This document shows positions 23,463 through 33,990 of a DNA stretch of 64,000 nt, piece after piece. Position numbers and translations under genes: made by a program. Source of the stretch: Gnetum montanum (taxonomy: Eukaryota > Streptophyta > Gnetopsida > Gnetales > Gnetaceae); contig MNCI01001041.1 of the NCBI GenBank assembly GCA_015680685.1, positions 17,783 through 81,782 of the forward strand, written 5' to 3'. Numbering within the stretch: position 1 is the stretch's first letter; the number at the start of each line of letters is the position of its first letter. The notes beneath the pieces are model-generated. The model ran no database searches. It saw only the letters and a list, made by a program, of their open reading frames with translations, and had not been told where the DNA came from.

Positions 23463-24858
23463 TAACCCAAGGTAGTTCCATCAAGCATTAACTTATTATC
23501 GAATTGGAACTCCGCCACAACCTATCGAGCAACATCAACAGTGGCAACACCCACCGTCATGGGGGATGCCACCGCCTAGACAACAATACCCTTACTAGCA
23601 ACTAGACCCATATGGCTACTATGTGCAGCAGCCAGTCTCTCTAAGTGACTCTATGAGTCACGCAACACCACAACGTCACTAACAAGTTCGGGAGTATTTT
23701 AGGACTCCTTCTCCTACGGAAGACACACCGCATGAATACCATCCTCTGAATCCATCCGCCACTCATATGCTGATAGTTCCACTACCACCTACTCCAACGA
23801 TGTAAGCGGAAATCCCTACTCAACCGTAGTGAGGTAATGCTACGAGAGCTGTAAACCTTCAACCCGCTGCTAGTTCTGACAACTGCATAAATAGAAGACC
23901 TTTCTTCAGAACCAAAATCCCAAACAAGCTCTCACAACCACAAGCGGTTGAGTCTATGCACACTCCTCCAAAAAATAAGGCTTCGAAGCTCCCTTCAAAC
24001 CAACAACAGGGCTCAAAGCATATGGTTATGTTAACACATACTGTTACTGACTGGATCAAGGTAGGCCACCTTCCCAAGAAACTCTTTGACCCTGGAAGTC
24101 CCTTAATCTACCTCCAAGTGGCTGGGAATGAACCACGTAAGGCTGTTCTTGACTCAGGTTTCGGAGTCAACTTAATCTCATGAGAAATGTATAAATCCTG
24201 GGACCTACCTCCACTCAAGAAGAGAAATATTCAACTAGAGCTGGCTAACCAGTCCATCAAAAGTCCCTTGGGATTGGTGGAGGACATCATTACCACTATG
24301 TGTGGTTGGTCATACCCAGCTAATTTCCTAGTGATAGAAGTCAACAGTAACAAAGGGGACTTCCCAATTATAATGGGGAGGGCATGGCTTAGCACCATCA
24401 ATGCCTGCCTAGGAATCCACAATCTTTCCTTGGAAATATCTAAGGAAAAGATTTATGGAAAGATCGAGAAGAAGAAAGTTCCATGCATCACATATAGTGA
24501 CTTAGAGGGTGATGACATGAAGGAATGCTCAGCATCTCCTGCATGCAACTGGTGTGCCCAAGAAACTTAGATACAAAGGTGCCTATATGTAACAACCACA
24601 CAACAAGAGAACACCCAGTGGTTGATAGCTGATCAAGAGAGTAGCCCACCAACATGCATGGAATTAACTAGGGGAACAACTTACACCCACAACGAAAGCA
24701 TAGATACATTGAAATATAAGTGTCACCAACTTCCACCCCTTAACTTGAAAACATCCTTCGAGAGAAGTTGGAAACTTCTAAAAAATTCAAATAGGTGCTC
24801 ATTATTTTGGATCTCTCCCTTTCAATTTATTCATGGGGGAGATGGCCACCTATGCTGA
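23463..24858 (+). pseudogene. Gln/Pro-rich linker, retropepsin and pol-deletion joint of B1
   Basis: A Tyr/Gln/Pro-rich linker (23,480-23,900) precedes the protease. H-M-V-M-L-T-H-T-V-T-D-W-I-K-V-G-H-L begins at about 24,019; the active-site segment reads V-L-D-S-G-F-G-V-N-L-I-S near 24,148; a TGA follows; then F-P-I-I-M-G-R-A-W-L-S-T-I-N near 24,361. The post-protease linker ends R-S-W-K-L-L-K-N-S-N-R-C-S-L-F-W. This matches the PR-RT linker of D, but it runs straight into the sequence that follows integrase in A. RT-RH-INT were therefore deleted there. Confidence 0.8.
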
Positions 24859-25400
24859 TCATTCGAGGCCCTCAGTTCTTTTCAGTTTTTTTTTTACACA
24901 TTTTTTTTTGCACATTTTTGTTTTATAACATTGTTTATACTTTTTTAGTTCTTTTTGTGTATGTGTGTGATATTCACCTTGTTAAGTTTGTCATTTAATA
25001 AGTACTCTTAAAGATGGTATGAACCATTTTTCTATTAGTTGCTAATGTTTGATTTTTACCTTTAAGTTATGATGTTGATACTAGGGTATGGTTCTTTTGA
25101 TATGATAGGCAATGAGCCCACTTCATCCATACATCCACAAATTTCTATGGTCTCTCTTGGCTTGGAACTGCACAGTCCCTTTTTCAATAGCAAGAACTAT
25201 AACGAATCGGTGACTGGGTATTTCTCAAACTAAGGAAGGACTCAAGGATTGAAAAGGGTGTGACTTCAAGGGAACTTGATGCATTTATGTTGGCCATTCT
25301 CTTGGGTGCTTGGATGTTTTCTTCTTGACGTTTTCTTCCCATTCCGACATTGCTCCATTATCGGGAAGCTGAGCTAATAAAAATAACAAATTCTTTGCAT

Positions 25401-25469
25401 GGTGTGGTTCTCACTCATAAACACATAAAACACAAAAAAAAAAAACACAGTGAGAATTCAAAGCACACC
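25401..25469 (+). other. Conserved stem-loop (B1)
   Basis: GGTGTG pairs with CACACC and TTCTCAC pairs with GTGAGAA, with the bulge TTCAAAG and an A-rich loop. Confidence 0.7.
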
Positions 25470-26354
25470 CCGTAGACGAAATAATCATTTGGGCTACAAG
25501 CACTGGTTATGGAACTAAAATAAACATGTTCCCTCTAACTAAGGCCCTTCTCATTTCCCATTCTCTCCTCCTTCGTTTCATCGGAATGGTGGTGCTCTTT
25601 GAGGGATGCATTCTTGTTACTTCAAGTGGATGGATTGGCCGAATGCATTGATGCAAAGTCACTGGATGTGGTTTGTTTGATGCCGAACTTGGAATGGGAT
25701 CTACTAAGTCACATTAATCATTAACTACATAAGGGGCTGTACATCACCTTATTCTTGAGATTCCATTCCATTCTCTTCTTTCCATCATTCTTCCTCCATT
25801 GTTCACCTCATTGCCGGTTATATCATTAGTGTATATTTTGGTTGATGCATTGTTTTCTTTTTGGTAAATGCTTGTGGTTAAGACTTTAACTCTTGTTCCA
25901 AATGACATTCCCAGAGCCTACGAACTCTTTAAATGTGGGTTTGTTAGGGCACTAAGGGCATGAGCCTGCTTTGGGGAGGACCCACTGGCATTCCTATTTG
26001 GTGCACAAGTTAAATTATTTCCCTTAACATTTTTGCAATCAACCCTATTTTGTTCATTTTCATCTTCACATCCATTTCATCGATGTTATAGTTGTCTCTT
26101 TTTCTCCATATTTCTTGTTCTTTATTCTTTCTCCATTCTATCACTACCGGAGGTTCGCTCTTAGTCATGGGGGTCCTGACCCAAGTTTTTCAATTTTTTC
26201 AATTTTCTCCTAGCCCCTACACCTTCGATATTCACCACTGTTATATCTCCAGACCCGTATCAGCCATACCATAACTCAGCCAATGGACCTTTCACTGAAG
26301 CAAGGTATCAAATGCATTGTGATTCATTTACCCTTGCTAATATAAGACTATGTT

Positions 26355-26591
26355 GTGTGTGTAGATGGTAATAATACAACAATTGATTGGATCAAGAGGG
26401 AACACTTGGAATGGATCCGTGCTGAAGCAGCTATGCAAGGAACAAGATGGATGACGCACTTACGGATAAACAACAAAAGGTGCAATCTTGGCATTGGCAG
26501 CAACAGACTTCTTCTCTCTTCTCTCTTCTCTCTCAGCTGCCAAATAAGGCTTGATGTTAAATGTATAAGGTGTTCACTCTTATTGTCATGA
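26355..26591 (+). CDS. Small conserved reading frame in the B1 3' region, function unknown
   Basis: About 78 codons with C-V-D-G-N-N-T-T-I-D-W-I, E-A-A-M-Q-G and R-C-N-L-G-I-G-S. B2 has the same length and end at 56,729-56,965 (-), with about 80 percent identical residues and no stop. Neighbouring frames are also similar between the copies, so the conservation may simply be nucleotide similarity. The frame starts with a non-ATG codon or an internal Met. I recognise no family. Confidence 0.3.
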   Translation: MCVDGNNTTIDWIKREHLEWIRAEAAMQGTRWMTHLRINNKRCNLGIGSNRLLLSSLFSLSCQIRLDVKCIRCSLLLS

Positions 26592-26735
26592 ACACCAATT
26601 TTGTCATGTTCTGTAATGATGATCCGTTCACATGTCATCCCATTCACCATTAGTTCTATTCAGGTCAATAATCCCATACCTTCCCAATATTTTGTAAGGA
26701 ACTCAAGGACGAGTTTTTATTCAATCATGGGGGTA

Positions 26736-27581
26736 TGATGGAACGTGATATCGCATGGGCCGTGATATTGCATCCACCGTGATATCGCATCCCTCGCGAT
26801 ATCACGTACGCGATATCACGTCTTCCCCTACGATATCGTGTATGCGATATGGCAGTGTGTTGCCAAATCTATAAATAAGAGGCGGCCCTCCCTTGTTTCT
26901 CCATCTAGATCTAGACCCTGAGTGAAACTTTGGCAGTTTTACCTCTCTAGAATAATTTCCATGTGCCCGCAGTAGGAGCTCCAAAGTGAACGGATCTTTA
27001 TTTGAGCAAATATTGTACCTGAGCACAAGTTTGTATACGGAAATAAAGACGAATTGTTGGATAAACCTTGGAGTGCATGGATTAGGCTAAATAGGACTTT
27101 AATTATTGTTATTTATTGTTCATTGTTTAAATGCTTTATTAGTTAATTAATTCTCTCTCAACCCTTAACTCCTAGTTAAGTGCATTTCATACGACTACTT
27201 CGAGCACATGCGTTACTCTTGGTAATCCTAGTAACGAATATAGTTTGGTAATCCTAGAAGGTTGCATTGGTTCAGGGTGTGAATGGAAAGTGGGAACGGA
27301 TACTGATGCTAGGTTAATTAAGGCTTAGTTAGTTAATTAGTCTCTTCACCTTTCCCTCATTAGCATAGGTGATAAAACATATAAGATATAAAAATCACAT
27401 ACCTCAAACTTACTTAACCATACAATCGCGACAAATACAAGTAAGCCTGGGAAGACAATGAACGATTAACCTTAGGTGTTTCATAAGGAGTGTAGGCACT
27501 TAGTCTACAGAGTTCAACTGGATCATGCATGTAATGCTCATATTCTTATGGTTGAGTGTAGGGGTACCTCACCACTCATCA
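26736..27581 (+). repeat. 3' LTR of B1
   Basis: U3 has an array of GATATC-centred units (26,746-26,855): TGATATCGC, CGCGATATCACG, CGATATCGTG and others. TATAAATA at 26,870-26,877. Ends CACTCATCA. Confidence 0.85.
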
Positions 27582-28857
27582 GTAGTCAACTAGAAGCTAG
27601 ATTTTTCAAAAAAATTTCTAAGTCTAGGACTATGCTCTTCCTTAGTTTGAAGCATAGTCAGCATGGAACACCATTTTTTGCAAATTTTTTTTAACTATTG
27701 TGACTATGCTCTCTCCCAATCCAAAGTGTAGTCAAGTGTAGTCAGCTAGAATAGCCTTGAAAAGCCTCTAGAATGCAGCACTGACATTCAACTTGGCTCC
27801 AACACACCTTTGGCAAGCAGCATGCATCTTTTTGTCTCCCTTTTTCTCCCCAAAATTGTAACTACTCTTGACCCCACTCAAGATAGTGGACAATGTAGTT
27901 TCCAAAAGTTGCATTTTTTCTCATTTTCTTAGGTACATTGTAGTCTTTTTGGCACATGAACATGTAGTTGGTAGTGTAGGCATAGTCTTGCAGCCTCCTA
28001 GAGCTCGATAGAGCACAACACCACTTATTTTAGTGGAGAGCGTAGTTGGGGTATAGCATAGTTCCAATCACCCCTTTGTCATGTGGTAGCCTCTCTAGAT
28101 TTTGGGCTAACCCTAGCCCTATAAATACCCCTAGCATTCTACATTTTAGGGTTTAGTGGGCATTTTCATCAGTTGGAAAATTTCAAATGCATTTTGGCAT
28201 TTAGCATTCGACATTTGGATGAACGAGACCCAAAGGCACACTGGCATATCAAAGAGAGGTAGAGTTGCACACCACAGCCCATTGCAACCCCATCATAGCC
28301 TTGTAGAACACCACAGCCCATAGTACACCGTGGTGGCCAACTCGATAGGCACAAACACCACAACGAGCACTAGACTTCACAGCTGGACAGATTTAAGACT
28401 GTGACTATGCTCTCCACTACGCCTGTTGTACACTGCATACCTTCTAAACCCCTTTTGGAGTTAACTATGCTCAACCCCATTTAGGATGGTGTTCTATTTC
28501 TCTCTCTTGCATTTTCCACATTTTCTTTGCATTTTTTCATTTTTAATGCATGGTCATGTTACAACTATGCTCGGGCGGTAGTCTTTGTGTGATGGCACCC
28601 TCACTTTCACCAAAACCTTTAACTATGCTTGCCTCCTTGCACCTTGTGACTATGCTCTACACCATTGCAAACATTGGTTAAACACTTAGCACTGTTTGCG
28701 TTCACATCGCAACTAACCATGCTAGCCCCGGTTGCATCCAACACCTTGGTTGCAACTATTAAATTCCCTATTCAATCGATAAAACTGACAAGCTAGAAAA
28801 AATTTGGTGCTAGACACCTTTAAAATTTTATTTTTTCCATTTTTTTGGAGATTGTCA
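27582..28857 (+). repeat. LTR of element E, second part (U3 end, R, U5)
   Basis: Continues the AAATTTTTCTAA / CTATGCTCT pattern after the B1 insertion. CCCTATAAATACCCC at 28,118-28,130 is the TATA box, at the place where T's LTR has CCCTATAAATATCCC. Ends near TTTGGAGATTGTCA (28,857), which resembles the E terminus TTTGGTCATTACA. Confidence 0.55.
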
Positions 28858-30665
28858 CCTCGTTTGTGACTGACCTATGAGTCATATCCCATGGAGGAAC
28901 AGTTAAAAAGTCAAAGAAATCATCAAAAAAATAAATGGTTAGAATTGAATCCAATTAAATTCCACACTTATGCCTGTCACTTACAAGTAAAATTATAAAC
29001 CTTTATCCTAACTTCTAATCACAAGTTCAAGAATAAATATTTATAATTAAATAAATTGAAATTATAAATAATAATTGAAGATCACAAAGGAGGCTTACCT
29101 AAATTGCAATTTTACCTTGTTGTCTCCACAATGCAGCAATTTTGATGATGAATTACAAGAATTCCCACAAGGCGCAACAAATCTTCAACAAAAATCTCAA
29201 GAACAATAAATTCCAATTTGATGTGGAATTCATTGGTATCAACTCCTCTCTTGTTTGCTAAAAAAATGATTCTTATTTCAATGTGTATGCACAATGGATG
29301 CCCCAAATGATGCCCCTCAATACAAAGTTGAAGTCTTATTTATACTACAACAAGGTTTAAAAATAAATATTATAATAATAGATGGGTATTGAAAAACCCA
29401 ATACCGATCTATTATAATTGGTACCACTGCTAAACTTGGCTTTCTAATGTTTTAAATTAATATGGATTCTACGGGAAGTGGAAAAAGAGGTGTATGTGAT
29501 GCCCCACATAGGTGTTGATTTTCCCTGCAAAAAGATGACCAGCTAGCCCTGTTGTTGTCATTACCAGTCTTGATATCCAAGCATAGCCTCTTCCAACTGT
29601 GGATCTGGTTTGGATTGGATTGCAAATTAGGTAGCCTTCCACCACCATCAGAAATGTATGAGAAATTCTATACTTGCTTGGAGTAAAATCAGAACTAAAA
29701 CTATTGTGGTTGGTGAGACTGAGAATTTTGTTGTTTTTTGATAATGCAACTGTTGGATACATGCAAAAACACTAGAAGAAATCTTACATTTGAAAAGTAG
29801 AATTTCATCATTATCCTATGTAGGGGCGGAACACGAGTTGTGGGGCTAAGGGAGAGAAATATTTTGTTGTTTTCCAATAATTCTGCTTGTGCATCCAGTT
29901 CTAGGTTTGTAGGTATGGGGCTAAGCCACAGTGGTAAGAGAAGTAATGATGACAAGCAGGACTATTGTCTTAAAAATTTATCCTTACCTCCATAACCTTC
30001 TTCGGTGATGAATAGATCATTGTTGTGATACTTAGGAAACTTTTGAAACCAATGTTTCAGAAAGACTACATTATCCAGAGTAGTTAATTTGTCATCCACA
30101 CCTCGGTAGAAAGAAGTGTCATTGAAGTAAGAAAACCCAACACCTATAGGGATCTCTAGATAAAGGACATTGGTAGTTTCTTCAACCACATTCAAAATTT
30201 AGAACATAGAGAAACCATGAAATGAATTATCCATCCAATCAGTTAGTCATTCATAACCAAGGAAATGTAACTAAAAAGGCTTTGTTTCCCCTTCATGTAT
30301 TTGTTGACAAAGTGGGAGTTTACCAGTATGGAAATTAGCATGTGTTGTGTCTACAATGATACCAAGTAGAAGCTTGACATTTTGCGTGCCGTTTTCACCA
30401 CTATGTCATTTTTTGAGTATATGGTTATCATGCAGAACATATTGACTATGAACATGTAGTTTTGCAAGCGATGTAGAGTTTTCATGGTAGTTGTTCGATG
30501 AAATGGACGAAGAGAATTTCAAGCTCAGGCCTAGTGCCATCAGTTATAGTTCCCTAATTCTAAAATATAATCTTTATATACTTTATATATTATAATATAA
30601 ACTATAATGTTTATGTAATATATATAATATAATTAGGATCACATTAATATAATCTATAATGTCTT
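28858..30665. other. Interior of E: unassigned DNA with a host gene fragment
   Basis: Apart from the carboxypeptidase-like exon on the minus strand, nothing was recognised. An inverted repeat, AATAGATGGGTATTG facing CCCAATACCGATCTATT, occurs at about 29,375-29,418. Short minus-strand frames at 29,469-29,955 may be decayed further exons or introns of the same gene but show no firm motif. An AT-rich run (30,560-30,660) precedes the gap. Confidence 0.45.
29988..30195 (-). pseudogene. Serine carboxypeptidase-like exon fragment
   Basis: Minus strand reading has N-V-L-Y-L-E-I-P-I-G-V-G-F-S-Y, then D-N-V-V-F-L-K-H-W-F-Q-K-F-P-K-Y and D-L-F-I-T-E-E-G-Y-G-G. Plant serine carboxypeptidases (S10) show N-V-L-Y/F-L-E-S-P-x-G-V-G-F-S-Y and F-P-x-Y ... 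I-T-G-E-S-Y-A-G in the same order and spacing. The catalytic Ser of GESYAG is replaced by Gly. Right after the first base of the last Gly codon comes GTAAGG, a splice donor at the site where plant genes of this family have an intron. So the fragment came from genomic DNA or unspliced RNA. It is flanked by stops and is not a working gene. Confidence 0.8.
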
Positions 30666-30795
30666 NNNNNNNNNNNNNNNNNNNNNNNNNNNNNNNNNNN
30701 NNNNNNNNNNNNNNNNNNNNNNNNNNNNNNNNNNNNNNNNNNNNNNNNNNNNNNNNNNNNNNNNNNNNNNNNNNNNNNNNNNNNNNNNNNNNNNN
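30666..30795. other. Assembly gap (N)
   Basis: 130 unknown bases inside element E, just before its last 17 bases. Most of E's 3' LTR could be missing here if the gap size is nominal. Confidence 0.99.
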
Positions 30796-30812
30796 TGTTT
30801 TTGGTCATTACA

Positions 30813-31376
30813 ATGTTCAACCCTCAAGGGTTGCATAAGATTTTGAAAGGTAGTGCTTATAAAGGTGGTTCCATTGTCAAAAATTAATGCATATGGCACA
30901 CCTAACCTTTTTACAACATTTTGTTATACAAATCGAGTAGTAGTAGAAGATGTACAGTCAATGACAATTGCTGATTTTGCCCATTTCATACAATAGTCAA
31001 TAACGACTATAATTTATGTCTTTCCATTTAACATGGGCATGATGGGATCCATGAAATTAATTCCCTATATGTCAAATGGTTTTAGTGGTTAGATTCACTG
31101 TTGAGGTTCCTCCATTCAAGTAGTTATTCCACCATCTTGTTGGAAATGTTTACAAGAGTGGACATATTGGTGAGCATCCCTAAAGATGATTGGCCAATTA
31201 TACCATGTCATTAGGGTTTTGATGGCCATGCATCTCCCAACATAGTGTCCCCCACAAGAACCTTCATGAACATCTTGGAGAACATGCAGTCGATCAGCAT
31301 TAGAGACACACCAACGAACCAAGCCATTGGTACACACCTTGTAGAGGTGTTCATTGATCTCCATAAAGTGTTTTAC
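30813..31376 (-). pseudogene. Integrase, zinc finger and core (element D)
   Basis: Minus strand: the HHCC zinc finger is readable as H-E-G-S-C-G-G-H-Y-V-G-R with W-P-I-I-F-R-D-A-H-Q and C-K-H-F-Q-Q (31,140-31,280). The core follows with G-I-N-F-M-D-P-I, where the first catalytic Asp of the usual G-I-D-F is Asn, then A-L-I-F-D-N-G-T-T-F with the second Asp (about 30,885). The reading ends at L-R-V-E-H at the E insertion and resumes at 19,934. Confidence 0.8.
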
Positions 31377-31960
31377 CTAGTGAAGAAATTTTTGTTTCTT
31401 TTGGTGATCCAACCCTTGTGGCATTTCTTGCTTGAGAAGATAGGTGAGAATGCCATCATACCATTTAGGCTTAGTGGGTAATTGTTCAGTTATAGCCCTG
31501 GCAAAGAGGAGTTCATCGAGAAATAGATCAAATACTAGGATGTCATCCTCTTTGATGTCCCATTGCAATCGAGACAAGTGATTAGTAATCACATTCCCAG
31601 TTTTCTTTTGATCTACCATTGTAAGATTGAATTTCTATAAGATCATCAGCCACCATATGACATGAGGGCTCACTATTGGCTTATTTATTAGGAAGTAGAT
31701 GGTAGCATGGTCCATGTGCATAAATACTTTATATCCAAATACATAATGCCTAAACTTCTTTAGAGTAAACACAATTTCCATCAATTCTTTTTTTGTGGTG
31801 GTGTAGTTCAATTGTGTGCGCACAATGCTTTGACTTGCATAGTGGATGTAATACAAACATTTCTTATCATCTCTCTACATAAGCATAGCTCCCAAGGTGT
31901 AAATTGATGCATCCGTCATAACATGAAATGGTCTAGACTAGTCTAGTGCTTGTAGAATCA
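31377..31960 (-). pseudogene. RNase H (element D)
   Basis: Minus strand: V-M-T-D-A-S (about 31,920), Y-A-S-Q-S-I, L-N-Y-T-T-T-K-K-E-L-M-E-I-V-F, H-M-D-H-A-T and N-V-I-T-N-H-L-S-R-L match the Ty3/gypsy RNase H order D, E, D, and the final H/D-x-L-S-R-L motif. The usual D-A-L-S of the last motif reads N-H-L-S. Several stops are present. Confidence 0.8.
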
Positions 31961-33000
31961 GAGTTTCTTCAAGTTTCTCCTTAGTTGCTACAATTTTTTT
32001 TCACATTTCATTGTTCAAATAAATGGAGCATCTTTCTTTGTCAGCTTAACCAATGGTTTTATGATCTTAGAGAAATTCTCTATGAATCACCGGTAGTAGC
32101 CAGTGTATCCAAGGAATGATCAAACATCTTTGACAATTTCTGGTTGGCAGGTTATTCTTTGGATGACCCTTATTTTTTCAGGGTCTACCTCATTTCTTAC
32201 TTATGACATTTGGTGCTCCAATACAATGTCCTCCTAGACCATCAGATGACTCTTTTGCCAATTGAGTCAAAAGTTTGTTTTAACGCATCTCTTTAATACT
32301 TAAGGTGGTCCAAGGTTTTCTCAAATGTAGTTTCATAGGTGGAGAAGTTATCCATGAAGAATTTCACACTGCTACTGATTTACTATTGAAAATTTCTCAA
32401 GACCAGGTATTGGAATGTAGCAGGGACATTGCACAGACCAAAAGGCATCTTACAATATGCAAAAGTCCCCTAAGTACTCGTGAATGTTGTCTTGGCCTAG
32501 TCCTCTGGCATGATCTGGATTTGGTTATAACCACTATAACTATTCGGAAAACTATAAAAGCAATGCCTAGATATTGTGTCTAACACCTGATCAATGAATG
32601 GAAATGGAAAATGGTCCTTGAATGTTACCATATTCAATAGCCAAAAATCAATGTAGACTCACCACTTACCATCTTTCTTTGTCATAATCACAAGTGGACT
32701 AATCCACTCGCTATTCACAATGGGATAGATAAACCCCATCTTGAGGAGTTGTTCAATTTTCTCCTTGAGGATTTGCTTTAGTTTGGGGTTTAATTGTCTT
32801 TGTGGTTGCCTCTTTGGCTTCATGGCTAGATCAGTGTAGATATGATCCTGGGATATCTAAGGATCAATCCTTGTGAGTTTAGGATATGACTAAGCAAAGG
32901 CTGCTGATTATTTTTCAACCACATTCAATAGCATCTATATCTATTTTGGAGCAATGTTTGCATTGATTATTACCAAATTTCCATTTTAAAAAAATACATA
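31961..33000 (-). pseudogene. Reverse transcriptase (element D)
   Basis: Minus strand, many stops. F-F-M-D-N-F-S near 32,350 occupies the place of the catalytic F-M-D-D-F of Athila-type RTs; the second Asp has become Asn. Upstream segments correspond to the fingers, including M-T-K-K-D-G-K-W near 32,670 with the catalytic region for primer and template binding after it. It copied element RNA into cDNA when active. Confidence 0.7.
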
Positions 33001-33990
33001 TTCCTTGTTGGCAAGTAGATTTTTTTAATTCAAGGGGCTCTTGCTTGAAATTTTTAGGAATTTCCAACTCTTCCCAATAGGTATCATTGTTTGCATTATC
33101 AGAGAGTTTGTGATGAACTTGCTCTAATTCATTCATGTTTTCAACATATGCACATGTTAGGCTCTCAGTAGGTTCCATGTAAAGTGTGCTACTTTTAGAA
33201 TCAATGGTCAACCATTGGTTTCCCTCTTGTCTTGTGGCTACTATGTATAGACACCCTTGAATATTGGCTTTTGGTGCACACTACTTGCATGCAGAGATGA
33301 ATACTCGACTCACTAACTAGAGTTTCTATAGATAATTGCACCTTGTATCATTGTATGTGATGCATGGAATGTGCTTCTCAATCTTTTTGAATGGTTTTTA
33401 CTTAGATATTTCTAGGGAAATATCTTTGATGCACATTCTTGCATTAAAGGTGCTTAGCTATGCCTTTCTCATGATGATTGGAAAGTTTCCTATGCAATTC
33501 TCCACCTTGATTATGAGGAAATTAGCAGGATAAGACCACCCATAGATAGTGGTCATAATGGTTTTTATGAGTCCTAATGAAATAGTGATGGATTAGTCTA
33601 CCAATTCTAATCTAATATTGCTCTTCTTTAGAGGAGGCAGGTTCCTTGCAGTACACATGTCATGAGAAATTAGGTTGACATTAGAACTTGAATTAAGAAG
33701 AGCCTTACATGGTTCATTCCTAGTAATTTGTAAATAAATAAGAGAACTCCTAGGATCTAATAATCTCCTAAGAAGGTTGCTAGCACATATCTAATTAGAT
33801 ATGGCATGAGTAAGCATAATAGTATGGATCCTAGGTGGTATTTGGTTTGAAGGAGACTTGAAGGAATTTGATATAGAGGGAGAAAAAGAAGCAGGATTGC
33901 CAACTGTAGGTGTATGTGAGGGCTTAGGTAGACTGTTGGATTGGAAGAAAGATCTTTTATTAGATGAAGTGTTCAAACCACTCGATTATA
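33001..33990 (-). pseudogene. Protease and PR-RT linker (element D)
   Basis: A-L-L-N-S-S-S-N-V-N-L-I-S near 33,660-33,700 replaces the D-S-G active site (Asp to Asn). It is followed by Y-G-W-S-Y-P-A-N-F-L-I and F-P-I-I-M-R-K-A near 33,470. The linker includes E-P-T-E-S-L-T-C-A-Y and L-E-Q-V-H-H-K-L-S, which aligns with the linker of B1, B2 and F up to their deletion joint. It then leads into RT. Confidence 0.75.

Larger units (their letters stand above)
24859..26735 (+). other. 3' non-coding region of B1
   Basis: Holds GGGGGAGATGGCCACCTATG (24,835) with its TCATGGGGG core, T-rich TTTTACA-like repeats, the stem-loop at 25,401-25,469, a second AGTCATGGGGG at 26,163, a conserved short reading frame (26,355-26,591) and the terminal PPT ATCATGGGGGTA (26,724-26,735). 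The same order is found in B2. Confidence 0.7.
20592..27581 (+). mobile_element. Element B1: complete non-autonomous Athila-like element (gag-PR only)
   Basis: LTRs at 20,592-21,354 and 26,736-27,581 begin TGATGG and end CACTCATCA. The flanks are GTCGT (20,587-20,591) and GTAGT (27,582-27,586), a target duplication with one mismatch. PBS at 21,356, gag from 21,503, protease to about 24,570, linker to 24,855, non-coding 3' region with hairpin and purine motifs, then the PPT at 26,725-26,735. No RT, RNase H or integrase. It would have needed enzymes supplied by a relative such as D. Confidence 0.85.
19935..30812 (+). mobile_element. Element E: Tat-like LTR element nested in D, carrying B1 and a host gene fragment
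   Basis: Begins TGAAACATCAC and ends GGTCATTACA; both termini match the LTR of T (TGAAACATAAC ... TTAATCACTACA). ATGTT directly precedes (19,930-19,934) and follows (30,813-30,817), an exact 5-bp target duplication, and D's integrase reads across once E is removed. The 5' LTR appears to end near 28,857 after B1 is removed. The rest (28,858-30,795) holds a carboxypeptidase-like fragment and a gap. Only the last 17 bases of the 3' LTR are visible after the gap. A solo LTR with a separate insertion is an alternative. Confidence 0.7.

Noticed and set aside
29469-29955. Further carboxypeptidase exons
   Set aside because: One segment (E-G-Y-L-I-C-N-P) faintly resembles the family's G-N-P block, but the rest does not align and no splice sites fit clearly.
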